From Rossellomorea vietnamensis (lineage in GTDB: Bacteria > Bacillota > Bacilli > Bacillales > Bacillaceae_B): a DNA stretch of 34,255 nt. The stretch lies in contig NZ_VTEI01000011.1 in assembly GCF_008180415.1 (NCBI RefSeq), positions 2,501 through 36,755 of the forward strand, read 5' to 3'. A program made the translations under genes and the position numbers. How positions within the stretch are numbered: the first letter of the stretch is position 1; the number at the start of each line of letters is the position of its first letter. Below, one piece after another: positions 23,323 through 31,129 of the stretch. Below the pieces are notes generated by a model. That model was not told where the DNA came from. It saw only the letters and a list, made by a program, of their open reading frames with translations, and made no database searches.

Positions 23323-24699
23323 TTAGTTTGTAAGCTGTTCAATGACTTCTTCCAGCTTCATTCCGCGGGAAGCTTTAAATAGGACAACCTCGCCACCCTG
23401 AAGGATGCTTTCCAATTTCTTAGTCAAAGCTTGTTTGTCTTCGAAAGAAAAGACTTTGTGTTCGCCGATGGATTCAGCCGCCCCTTTGGCCAAATGCTCT
23501 GAAAGGCTGCCAATTGTAAAGACGAGGTCAATCTTTCCGGTTTGGATCTCCCTACCGACTTCATAGTGGTAGGTTTCTTCATCCGGCCCTAGTTCGAGCA
23601 TATCGCCGGCCACAAGGATTTTCTTGCTGAAGCCTTCCAGCCCGGATAGGAGATTGATGGCTGCTCTCATGGAGGTAGGGCTGGCATTATAAGCATCATT
23701 CAGAATCTTTTCTCCCTGCTTTCCTTCCAGCATTTCCATTCTCATTTGCGTAAGCTTAAGCTGTTTAAAAGCCGCTGGCATATCTTTGTATTCAACACCA
23801 AATTCTTTAGCGACCATCATGGCTGCAAGGGCGTTCATAACATTATGCTCTCCAAGCACCGGAAGTACGATCTCTGTTTGAGGGTCTCCGTTTACTCTGA
23901 ACACACTTCCGGAATCTTTTGTTTTTACATCGATAGCATATAATGTATTCTGCTGTCCCGTTCCAAAGGTTTCTACCCTGAACGGCCATTCACTGTTGAT
24001 TCTTTCTCTTAATAACGGCTCTTCTCCGTAATAGACAAAAAGGCCCTCTTCCTTTAACCCGCTGATAATTTCCAGTTTGGCTTTGGCAATCCCTTCTCTT
24101 GATCCGAGGTCCTCCAGGTGCGATTCCCCGATGTTCGTGATGATAGCTGCATCCGGACGCGCAATATCTGACAGTTTTTCGATCTCGCCAAATCCGCTCA
24201 TTCCCATTTCCAGTACGGCAACCTCCGTGTCGTTTTCGAGATCAAGGATGGTCAATGGAAGGCCGATATGGCTGTTAAAGTTCCCTTGTGTCTTTTGAAC
24301 CTTATACTTTAAGCTGAGCAGGTTGGCCACCATATCTTTAGTGGTCGTTTTCCCATTGCTTCCTGTAATCCCGACGACTTTAAGGCCCAGCTCATTGCGG
24401 TAAGCCGTGGACAGATTCTGCAATGCCTCCAGGCTGTCCTCCACTATAATGATCGGCAGTCCTTCTGGAGGATTCGGGACATCCTTTTCCCAAAGTGACG
24501 CACTCGCTCCGCTCTCAATAGCTCCTTCCACAAACTTATGGCCGTCCACTTTTTCGCCTTTAAAAGGGATGAACAGGTTTCCTCTTTCAATCTTCCTGGA
24601 ATCAATGCACACCCCTTGAATCGCTACATCGTTAAATGCCGATACATCATTCTCTACTTTAATCATCTTGGCTAATTCGCCTAAAGACTTGTTTATCAT
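23323..24699 (-). CDS. murF: UDP-MurNAc-tripeptide--D-Ala-D-Ala ligase MurF
   Basis: 458 residues with the three-domain Mur ligase layout. The N-terminal substrate domain contains GVCIDSRKIERGNLF. The ATP-binding central domain has P-loop GITGSNGKTTT (110-120) and EMGMSGFGEIE. The C-terminal domain has NDAYNASPTSM and GDMLELG. It adds the dipeptide D-Ala-D-Ala made by Ddl to the UDP-MurNAc tripeptide, the last cytoplasmic peptide step of peptidoglycan synthesis. Start ATG follows GGGAG. It lies downstream of ddl in the same direction, separated by a probable terminator and its own candidate promoter. Confidence 0.97.
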   Translation of the reverse strand: MINKSLGELAKMIKVENDVSAFNDVAIQGVCIDSRKIERGNLFIPFKGEKVDGHKFVEGAIESGASASLWEKDVPNPPEGLPIIIVEDSLEALQNLSTAYRNELGLKVVGITGSNGKTTTKDMVANLLSLKYKVQKTQGNFNSHIGLPLTILDLENDTEVAVLEMGMSGFGEIEKLSDIARPDAAIITNIGESHLEDLGSREGIAKAKLEIISGLKEEGLFVYYGEEPLLRERINSEWPFRVETFGTGQQNTLYAIDVKTKDSGSVFRVNGDPQTEIVLPVLGEHNVMNALAAMMVAKEFGVEYKDMPAAFKQLKLTQMRMEMLEGKQGEKILNDAYNASPTSMRAAINLLSGLEGFSKKILVAGDMLELGPDEETYHYEVGREIQTGKIDLVFTIGSLSEHLAKGAAESIGEHKVFSFEDKQALTKKLESILQGGEVVLFKASRGMKLEEVIEQLTN

Positions 24700-24735
24700 T
24701 CCGACATCTCCCTTTCAATACGCCCATTTGCTTTT

Positions 24736-24764
24736 ATTATAGGCTCTTTTTCCAACATTGTTAC
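24736..24764 (-). promoter_or_regulatory. Candidate sigma-A promoter of murF
   Basis: Minus strand: GTAACA (4 of 6 matches to TTGACA), 17-bp spacer, perfect TATAAT, about 37 bp upstream of the murF start. It would allow murF expression apart from ddl. Confidence 0.5.
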
Positions 24765-24775
24765 TCTTTAATATG

Positions 24776-24810
24776 TATAAAAGAAGAGAGCTGACCAGTA
24801 GATCGTCAGC
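24776..24810 (-). terminator. Probable weak terminator of ddl
   Basis: Minus strand: stem GCTGAC/GTCAGC with a 9-nt loop, followed by TCTCTTCTTTTAT. It starts about 11 bp past the ddl stop. The short stem and interrupted T-tract suggest partial read-through into murF. Confidence 0.55.
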
Positions 24811-24820
24811 CCTTCCTGCC

Positions 24821-25897
24821 TTACATGGTATGTTTGATGTTCTGCTTCTCAGCATGGCGTTCTTTTGCAAGCTGGACAAGGCGCTCGATCAATTCAGGAT
24901 ACTCGACTCCGCTGTGTTTCCAAAGGAGCGGGAACATACTGAAAGGAGTGAATCCAGGCATTGTGTTGACTTCGTTCATGTAAATCTGTCCGTCTTCTGT
25001 TAAAAAGAAATCGGCGCGTACCAAGCCGGAACAATCCAATGCCTTAAAGGAATCAACAGCAATGCGCTTCATATCTTCATAAACGTCATCCGGAATTTCT
25101 GCCGGGATGATAAGAGCTGTGTCTCCATCCTCATATTTCGCTTTATAATCATAGAAATCTTTTTTGGGAAGAATTTCACCTGGCACAGAGCATTCCGGTT
25201 CAGCGTTCCCCAAGACCCCAAGCTCAATTTCCCTTGCTTTGACACCCTGTTCAATGATAATCTTTCGGTCGAATTGGAAGGCTTCTTTGAATGCAAGGAT
25301 AAGTTCTTCACGGGAAGAGGCCTTGCTGATGCCGACAGATGATCCAAGGTTGGCCGGCTTGACGAAACAAGGATAGCCGATTTCTTTTTCCACATCCAGA
25401 TAAGCGGCTTCAGGGTCGCTTTCCCACGTTTTCTTTAAGTACCAGACATAATTCACTTGAGGAATTCCAGCCTGGGCATACAGGTTTTTCATGATGACTT
25501 TATCCATCCCCGCTGCTGAAGCCAGGACACCGTTTCCTACATAAGGAAGGTTCAAAAGCTCAAGCATTCCCTGCACCGTGCCGTCTTCACCATTCGGGCC
25601 ATGAAGAAGCGGAAGAATGACATCAAATGTGCCCTCTTCACTTTCTGACGGGCTTAAGGTTGTACTTAGAGCATTGGGAGCAATCGCTTCTCCCTCGGTG
25701 AATGCCAGTTCCTGTGCATTTTCAATAGGCCCTTGAAGCTGAGGCCCTTTGACCCACTGGCCTTCTTCTGAAATATAAATAGGGTGGATATCGTATTTAT
25801 CATTATCAAGTGCGCCAATTACAGCTTTTGCTGTCTGTAGTGAGACCTGGTGCTCAGCTGATTTGCCGCCGTATAGTAAACAGATTTTCGTTTTCAT
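24821..25897 (-). CDS. ddl: D-alanine--D-alanine ligase
   Basis: 358 residues (about 354 in B. subtilis). An N-terminal domain starts KICLLYGGKSAEHQVSL. The ATP-grasp core holds LLHGPNGEDGTVQG, the ATP-binding segment PCFVKPANLGSSVGISK and the metal-binding end NEVNTMPGFTPFSMFP. It joins two D-alanines with ATP. Substrate comes from Alr in this window and product goes to MurF. The motif EVNTMPGFTPFSMFP is the D-Ala (vancomycin-sensitive) type as far as can be judged by eye. The ribosome site is GGAGG before ATG. Confidence 0.97.
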   Translation of the reverse strand: MKTKICLLYGGKSAEHQVSLQTAKAVIGALDNDKYDIHPIYISEEGQWVKGPQLQGPIENAQELAFTEGEAIAPNALSTTLSPSESEEGTFDVILPLLHGPNGEDGTVQGMLELLNLPYVGNGVLASAAGMDKVIMKNLYAQAGIPQVNYVWYLKKTWESDPEAAYLDVEKEIGYPCFVKPANLGSSVGISKASSREELILAFKEAFQFDRKIIIEQGVKAREIELGVLGNAEPECSVPGEILPKKDFYDYKAKYEDGDTALIIPAEIPDDVYEDMKRIAVDSFKALDCSGLVRADFFLTEDGQIYMNEVNTMPGFTPFSMFPLLWKHSGVEYPELIERLVQLAKERHAEKQNIKHTM

Positions 25898-26170
25898 AGT
25901 ATAGCCTCCAATGAAGAAGTAAGATGTTTCTATTTTATCACTTTCGCATAAAAGCGGAAGAAGGATTATATAGGAAAAGCAAAATAAGTGTTGGGCTGAT
26001 TCCTTCTGAATGAATTTTTGAGCCGCTTAACCTTATCAATATTAAACTATGTATTAAGAAGAATGTCCTGCCACCTTCTATTCAGGCGCATGTAAAATAT
26101 ACCCTCCATACACTCCCCGTCAAACATGATTATTATGGAGGAAGAGTGCGAGGGCTATTCATCAAATCAC

Positions 26171-26225
26171 TTAACCCATTAACGCACTGAAAGGGACAGT
26201 CCCCTTCGGTGCGTTAATGGGTTAA
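26171..26225. repeat. Long perfect-type hairpin, 25-bp arms
   Basis: Arms TTAACCCATTAACGCAC... and ...GTGCGTTAATGGGTTAA pair over 25 bp with two mismatches around a 5-nt loop (ACAGT). The top is GAAAGGG/CCCCTTC. No T-tract follows. A second small palindrome (GGTGACAGTCACC on the minus strand) overlaps the end of the usp gene 30 bp away. Apart from these, the 25898-26263 gap shows only a weak extended -10 (TGATAAAAT at 25932-25940, minus) for ddl. Confidence 0.85.
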
Positions 26226-26263
26226 AGATTCGACATTTTCCCTTATATTTCGGGTGGTGACTG

Positions 26264-26680
26264 TCACCGCACCACCAGGACTGGTCTATCGGCTTTTTGA
26301 ACAACTTTATGGCACACACTTCCGAGCATAAGCTCCTGAATGGCGTTTAAGCCCCTGCTTCCTATGACAATCATATCCACGTTTTCCTTTTGTGAACAGA
26401 GCATGATTTCTTCGGCCGGATCACCTTTAGTGAGGTTGACAGAGTAGGCCAGTTCCGCTTTTTCAAAAATGTTGCATACTGGCTTTAACTTCTCTTCCCG
26501 TTCTCTCTGCCTTGCTCCGGGATTCATACAGAGCCAGGCATCGCGCTTGGATGCTTCATGGTCGATAACATGCACAATCATCAATTTATATTCCGTGCCG
26601 CCCTTTAGTAAAGTTACAACATGCTCTGCTGCTTTGCTTGCATGCGGCGATCCGTCAGATGCCAGCAGTATCGATTTCAA
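26264..26680 (-). CDS. Universal stress protein (UspA family)
   Basis: 138 residues from a TTG start. The UspA fold is clear: KSILLASDGSPHASKAAEHVV at the N-terminus, the VIVIGSRGLN strand-loop and the nucleotide-binding pattern GxxG-x9-GS (GSRGLNAIQELMLGS), then VVQKADRPVLVV. Such proteins bind ATP and help in stress survival; the specific role is unknown. Starts: TTG at 26680 is preceded by AAGAGGTG with suitable spacing, while a GTG at 26689 lies on that ribosome site. Usp genes are often found near SulP transporters, and sulP is the next gene upstream here, though separated by a repeat-filled gap. Confidence 0.86.
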   Translation of the reverse strand: MKSILLASDGSPHASKAAEHVVTLLKGGTEYKLMIVHVIDHEASKRDAWLCMNPGARQREREEKLKPVCNIFEKAELAYSVNLTKGDPAEEIMLCSQKENVDMIVIGSRGLNAIQELMLGSVCHKVVQKADRPVLVVR

Positions 26681-26699
26681 CCTCAACACCTCTTTTAAT

Positions 26700-27031
26700 T
26701 TTTATTCTATCAGAGGAATACCTTTACAGCAGTATCCTTTCGGCCCAATTTTTTGTCTTTTTTCAGCAAACTTTGTTATATAATATGTCTTTTTTCCTGG
26801 GTTTTTGTCTCAAAGGGAGTTTTGTCTCTATGGTGGAGGAATCCCGCTGCTCATCTTATTGAGACGGTACTGCTGATTTTCCGCTTCACAGGTGCGAAGC
26901 TCTTCGGGACGGCTGGTAAGCATCTCAGTGTCGTCAGTTTAAGGCCCGGCAGACAAATTTTCAAAGCGAAAATTACTCCGCAGGGCTGGACGCTTCAATA
27001 GGAAAACAACAACGCTCATTAACAAAGCCTA
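26700..27031. other. Intergenic stretch without a supported gene
   Basis: A possible half copy of the inverted-repeat element (CAGCAAACTTTGTTATATAA, 26764 on) is the only recognisable item. An 82-codon plus-strand frame crosses it, but it has no ribosome site or recognisable motif. I see nothing else. Confidence 0.4.
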
Positions 27032-27170
27032 AAATAAAGGGAGAAATTCCCCTTATTCAAGAAACTCGCACCCAAAACAGCTTAAATAGAGGGAGAAATT
27101 ACCTCTATTTGCTTAAAAAACGGAAAAATGGTTCATTTCACTTTGGTTAAGGGGAATATTTCCCCTTATT
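27032..27170. repeat. Array of three A/T-flanked palindromes, about 52-60 bp apart
   Basis: Unit 1: AATAAAGGG/CCCCTTATT. Unit 2: AAATAGAGG/CCTCTATTT (perfect). Unit 3: AAGGGGAA-TAT-TTCCCCTT. Steps are about 52 and 60 bp. Between units 1 and 2 an A-T pair becomes G-C on both arms, so pairing is kept while sequence changes. The array lies between sulP (downstream side) and usp. Confidence 0.75.
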
Positions 27171-27174
27171 TTAA

Positions 27175-27350
27175 TTAGGCTCTTTTCGGAAACTTTGTTG
27201 CTATTTGATACTACTCTCCAAAAAATACTCCTATTACGAAGATGAAATCTGGTACTTCCCAATTTAGAGTTAAAACTCTTAGTATACAGGGAAAAATCAG
27301 GTTCTTGGGATTTTTCCGAAAGCAACAATATATACGAAAACAGCCTTTCA
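27175..27350 (-). repeat. Dispersed inverted-repeat element, copy 4 (reverse orientation)
   Basis: On the minus strand it starts GAAAGGCTGTTTTCG...ATATATTGTTGCTTTCGG and ends GCAACAAAG...CGAAAAGAGCC. About 85 bp of its left half matches copy 1 at roughly 80 percent by eye, including AAATCCCAAGA and ATACTAAGAGTTTTA. It is adjacent to the palindrome array. Confidence 0.82.
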
Positions 27351-27451
27351 TTATGCTTGGTTACTCATTTATAACTTTTGCTGACTCACCCACTTCGCAC
27401 TTAGACTCACTCCATGCGATAAGAAGGAAATTTGCCAATCCGTAGACCAAT

Positions 27452-27480
27452 AAAAAAACGCACCGTGAATTCACGGTGCG
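27452..27480 (-). terminator. Rho-independent terminator of sulP
   Basis: Minus strand: perfect 22-bp palindrome CGCACCGTGAATTCACGGTGCG followed by seven T residues, about 43 bp past the sulP stop. Confidence 0.92.
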
Positions 27481-27523
27481 CTCTACCTTTAATGTTTCCT
27501 CGTTATTCGCAGAAAAACATCTA

Positions 27524-28993
27524 TTAATGTCCAGAAAGCTTAGCGCCTTCCTTATTATGGACAGCTAGTTTATCTATAAGATTTGAGCTTGCCTCGTTCA
27601 TGCCTTTCAGCGTGACCACAGCACCTGACGCCCTCAATTTGAGAACAATCCGGTCAATGGCATTGACACCCGAATCATCCCAGATATGAGCTTTGGAAAG
27701 ATCAATTTCAACCTTCTCAACTTTTTCATTGTAATCGAATGAAGCAATCAGGTCTGTTACTGAAGCAAAGAAAATCTGTCCGGTAACCTGGTACACTTTT
27801 TTCCCTGTCTGTTTCTCAAAAAATGAATGAACATGTACTTCAGAGATTTTCGCAGCAAAGAAAATCGCGCTTAGGATAATCCCTGCAAAGACACCTTTGG
27901 ACAAGTCATGAGTAAAGACTACAACCGAAACGGTTACCACCATGACCAGCGAATCCGTGATAGGAGCTTTCTTCAGGGACTTCAATGAACCCCAGTCAAA
28001 GGTACCGACCGATACCATGATCATGACACCGACCAGTGCAGCCATCGGAATTTGTACCACTAGGTCTCCAAGAACCAAGATCAGGAACATCAGGAACACA
28101 CCCGCTACTAATGCAGATAAACGTCCGCGTCCGCCTGATTTAACGTTGATGACGGACTGGCCGATCATAGCACAGCCTGCCATACCGCCGAAGAAGCCAG
28201 CGACGATGTTTGCCATCCCCTGTCCTTTACTTTCCTGGTTCTTATCACTTGCCGTGTCTGTCATATCATCGACAATCGAAGCGGTTAATAAAGATTCAAG
28301 AAGCCCGACCATCGCTAATGCAATCGAATAAGGGAAAATGATTGCCAGCGTTTCAAGATTGAACGGAATTTCCGGCACTAAGAATATCGGCAGGGACCTA
28401 GTCAACTCTCCCATATCGCCAACGGTTTTGACACCCAAGCCGCCAAAGATGACAATCATCGAGATGACGATGATAGCAATCAGCGGCGATGGAACAGCTT
28501 TTGTAAATCTAGGCAGAATATAAATAATGGCAAGCGCACCTGCAATCAGCGCGTACACCAGCATTCCTTCATGTAAAAAGTGAGGAACCTGAGCCATAAA
28601 GATCAGGATAGCCAGAGCATTTACGAAACCAACCATCACAGAACGAGGGATAAATTTCATAAATCTCCCCAGCTTGAAAACGCCAAAAAGAATCTGAAGG
28701 ACCCCAGTTAAAATTGTCGCAGCAAAAAGGTATTGAAGCCCATGATCAGCGACTAACGTAACCATCAGCAGCGCCATCGCACCGGTCGCAGCTGAAATCA
28801 TTCCAGGGCGTCCACCGACAAAAGCAATTACAACGGCAATACAGAAGGAAGCATACAGTCCTACCATCGGATCGACACCCGCAATGATGGAAAATGCGAT
28901 CGCTTCCGGAATTAAAGCCAAGGCAACGACGATACCGGCAAGGACATCTCCTCTGATATTGCCAAACCATTCAGTTTTATAGTTTTTGAACAA
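27524..28993 (-). CDS. SulP-family anion transporter with C-terminal STAS domain
   Basis: 489 residues from TTG at 28993. Ten or more membrane segments follow the SulP opening RGDVLAGIVVALALIPEAIAFSIIAG and contain NIVAGFFGGMAGCAMIGQSVINVKSGGRGRLS-type family motifs. A cytoplasmic STAS domain lies at about 400-489 (VEIDLSKAHIWDDSGVNAID). SulP proteins carry sulfate, bicarbonate or dicarboxylates. The short bacterial form resembles BicA-type bicarbonate transporters, but substrate cannot be read from sequence. AAAGAGGTG precedes the TTG; the GTG at 29026 has no ribosome site. It has its own terminator and a candidate sigma-A promoter. Confidence 0.88.
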   Translation of the reverse strand: MFKNYKTEWFGNIRGDVLAGIVVALALIPEAIAFSIIAGVDPMVGLYASFCIAVVIAFVGGRPGMISAATGAMALLMVTLVADHGLQYLFAATILTGVLQILFGVFKLGRFMKFIPRSVMVGFVNALAILIFMAQVPHFLHEGMLVYALIAGALAIIYILPRFTKAVPSPLIAIIVISMIVIFGGLGVKTVGDMGELTRSLPIFLVPEIPFNLETLAIIFPYSIALAMVGLLESLLTASIVDDMTDTASDKNQESKGQGMANIVAGFFGGMAGCAMIGQSVINVKSGGRGRLSALVAGVFLMFLILVLGDLVVQIPMAALVGVMIMVSVGTFDWGSLKSLKKAPITDSLVMVVTVSVVVFTHDLSKGVFAGIILSAIFFAAKISEVHVHSFFEKQTGKKVYQVTGQIFFASVTDLIASFDYNEKVEKVEIDLSKAHIWDDSGVNAIDRIVLKLRASGAVVTLKGMNEASSNLIDKLAVHNKEGAKLSGH

Positions 28994-29185
28994 AACCTGC
29001 ACCTCTTTCCATGCTCTTTTACGCACCTGTTATTTGCAAGGATACAACGGTTCCTTCAGCCCTCACGAAAAAACTTCTTCATCAATCAGGAAAGTTTCCA
29101 TATGCAGCAGCAAATGATACGAAAATAGCACTCTATTTATTATTTTTCTTTTCCCGTAGAAAAGACACCGACCAAAACATGAGTT

Positions 29186-29214
29186 ATCATACCTTCAATC
29201 GGGCAACTTCACAA
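29186..29214 (-). promoter_or_regulatory. Candidate sigma-A promoter of sulP
   Basis: Minus strand: TTGTGA, 17-bp spacer, TATGAT, about 190 bp upstream of the sulP start. It lies in the divergent gap with the MFS gene (28994-29403). That gap is A/T-rich and otherwise shows no clear plus-strand promoter or repeat. Confidence 0.45.
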
Positions 29215-29403
29215 GGGGTTATGTAAGCGGTAATTTTGTATATATCCTTCAGATATCTTCAATTTTCTTCTATATTCACCTTTATTTAAAGAAAATATTT
29301 TTTACAGAAGTTTAATTATTCAGAATGAAATTAAGTTTTTGAAGCCTTATCTTTACAATGGAAGTGAGTAATTTTGCTATCCTATTGAAAGGAGGTTTTC
29401 AAT

Positions 29404-30657
29404 ATGAGCTCAAATGCACCTATACATACGAAATTTTACTACGGCTGGGTCATTGTCGCCATAGCTGGAATGGCCGTCTTTTTCTCAGGGCCCGGCCAAA
29501 CTTATTCTGTTTCTGTATTCATCGACCGGTATATTGAAGATTTCGGCTGGAGCCGCTCTCAGGTTTCTTCTATTTATTCTGCTGCTACTTTGCTTTCCGG
29601 ATTATGTATGTTTTTTGTAGGCTGGTTCATCGACCGGTTTGGGCAGAGGAAAATGTTCGTATTTGTCGGGATCGGACTTGCCCTTGCCTGCCTGCTGAAC
29701 AGTATGGTGGCGAATCTCACTATGCTTTTCATCGGTTTTTTCCTAATCAGGCTGTTTGGCCAAGGTTCGCTTACGTTAATTCCAAACACCCTTGTTCCAC
29801 AATGGTTTATTTTGAAGCGCGGTAAAGCGTTGAGTTTTATGGCAATCGGAGGTTTTGCAAGTTCAGCTGCAATCCCTCCTGTCAACGCGTGGCTCGTGGC
29901 TCAATATGGCTGGAGCTTCACGTGGACCATCTGGGCCATACTGCTTCTTATCGTGTTCACGCCACTGGCGCTGTTCTTTGTGCGAAATAAACCAGAAGAT
30001 ATTGGTCTTCTTCCTGATGGAAGGCAGGTCAGGGCTGACAACCTGGACGAAGAGGAAGAAGAACTAGAAGATAACTGGACATTCGAGGAGGCAGTGAAGA
30101 CGAAAGCATTTTGGCTGCTGTTATTCTGTGTGAGCATTCCAGCGCTGGTCAACACCGGCATTACCTTCCACCTCATCTCCATCTTCAAGTGGAATGACCT
30201 TTCAGCAGGTTCTGCCGCCATCGTACTTAGCCTGATGGCCCTTGTCGGCTTCCCTGTCACGCTGTTTGCCGGAAGGGTCCTGGATAAAGTGAAAGTCAAC
30301 TACGTACTTGCCGGGATCTTCCTTGGAGAAATTATCTTCATCCTGTTCTTGTTTGTTACCAAAACACCTTGGCTGGCAATCGTTTTCGGCATCCTTTGGG
30401 GAATCAGCGGAGGGTTCGAAAGGATTGCACTGACCTATATTTGGCCGAGTTACTACGGCCGATTAGCACTCGGCCGCATTAAAGGAACTGCGACAACTGT
30501 AATGGTACTTGGCTCCGCTTTCGGTCCGCTGCCTTTCGGTTTTGCCTACGATACCTTCAATGGCTATTCTGAAATCCTGCTGCTGACGCTGATACTGCCC
30601 GCGATAGGTATCGTGTTCTCCCTGCTCGCAAAAAAGCCCGAGAGAGAAACCGTCTGA
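29404..30657 (+). CDS. MFS transporter, oxalate/formate antiporter-like or monocarboxylate group
   Basis: 417 residues with 12 predicted membrane segments and a charged central loop (DNLDEEEEELEDNW, about 215-230). MFS signature GWFIDRFGQRK is seen between TM2 and TM3 (about 74-84), with the related AGRVLDKVKVN in the second half. The opening FYYGWVIVAIAGMAVFFSGPGQTYSVSVF is typical of OFA/monocarboxylate-porter-like MFS proteins. Likely a proton-coupled carrier of an organic anion; substrate unknown. The ribosome site is AAAGGAGG, 8 bases before ATG. It is followed by a bidirectional terminator. Confidence 0.87.
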   Translation: MSSNAPIHTKFYYGWVIVAIAGMAVFFSGPGQTYSVSVFIDRYIEDFGWSRSQVSSIYSAATLLSGLCMFFVGWFIDRFGQRKMFVFVGIGLALACLLNSMVANLTMLFIGFFLIRLFGQGSLTLIPNTLVPQWFILKRGKALSFMAIGGFASSAAIPPVNAWLVAQYGWSFTWTIWAILLLIVFTPLALFFVRNKPEDIGLLPDGRQVRADNLDEEEEELEDNWTFEEAVKTKAFWLLLFCVSIPALVNTGITFHLISIFKWNDLSAGSAAIVLSLMALVGFPVTLFAGRVLDKVKVNYVLAGIFLGEIIFILFLFVTKTPWLAIVFGILWGISGGFERIALTYIWPSYYGRLALGRIKGTATTVMVLGSAFGPLPFGFAYDTFNGYSEILLLTLILPAIGIVFSLLAKKPERETV

Positions 30658-30777
30658 TGCTGAGACAAGTCGCGGCAACTCCAAGAGCTGTATACCTCCA
30701 TTGCGTAAAAATACTATCTCTTTGAACAAGGCTCTTTTCCAGACGAGCAGCAAAGTTGAAACAAAGCGCTGAACTCA

Positions 30778-30814
30778 AAAAATCCCTGTACAGATAAAAT
30801 GTACAGGGATTTTT
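30778..30814. terminator. Bidirectional terminator between the MFS gene and the YjcZ-like gene
   Basis: A 15-bp perfect stem (AAAAATCCCTGTACA/TGTACAGGGATTTTT) with a 7-nt loop carries its own A and T tracts, so it works on both strands. Upstream, at 30728-30757, GGCTCTTTTC and AGCAGCAAAGTT look like a collapsed end of the inverted-repeat element. Confidence 0.92.
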
Positions 30815-30824
30815 CATTTCTTTA

Positions 30825-31028
30825 TTAGCACTTAGGGACGAAAGAGGCACCAACAATGATCAACAGGATGAACAACACGACGATCAATACAAAGTCCCCA
30901 TATCCACGGGCTGGAGCCACAGGTGCACAATAACCATAAGATGGCGAAGTATACGCCGGAGAAACAGCTGTAGGAGCCATATTGACATTAGCCCCCATTA
31001 CAGGTGCTGCATTTACATTTCCATACAT
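30825..31028 (-). CDS. YjcZ-like small hydrophobic sporulation peptide
   Basis: 67 residues. The N-terminal 45 are rich in Ala, Pro, Asn, Val, Ser and Tyr (PTAVSPAYTSPSYGYCAP). A single C-terminal membrane segment, GDFVLIVVLFILLIIVGASF, is the hallmark of the YjcZ/SscA-type small spore proteins of Bacillus. The longer soluble N-terminus is unusual, since many members are only 25-50 residues. ATG follows AAGGAAGTGA. It sits next to tgl, another spore gene, on the same strand. Confidence 0.82.
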   Translation of the reverse strand: MYGNVNAAPVMGANVNMAPTAVSPAYTSPSYGYCAPVAPARGYGDFVLIVVLFILLIIVGASFVPKC

Positions 31029-31129
31029 TTCTTTGTCACTTCCTTATAGGGCATATTTATCACTAACTATCATACTCCGCATAACCGGATTATGAGCCCG
31101 TCAACCCAAAAATTGGGTGAATGACTCGA

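Noticed and set aside
26753..27001. 82-codon plus-strand frame between usp and sulP
   Set aside because: No ribosome site or motif; it crosses a probable half repeat.
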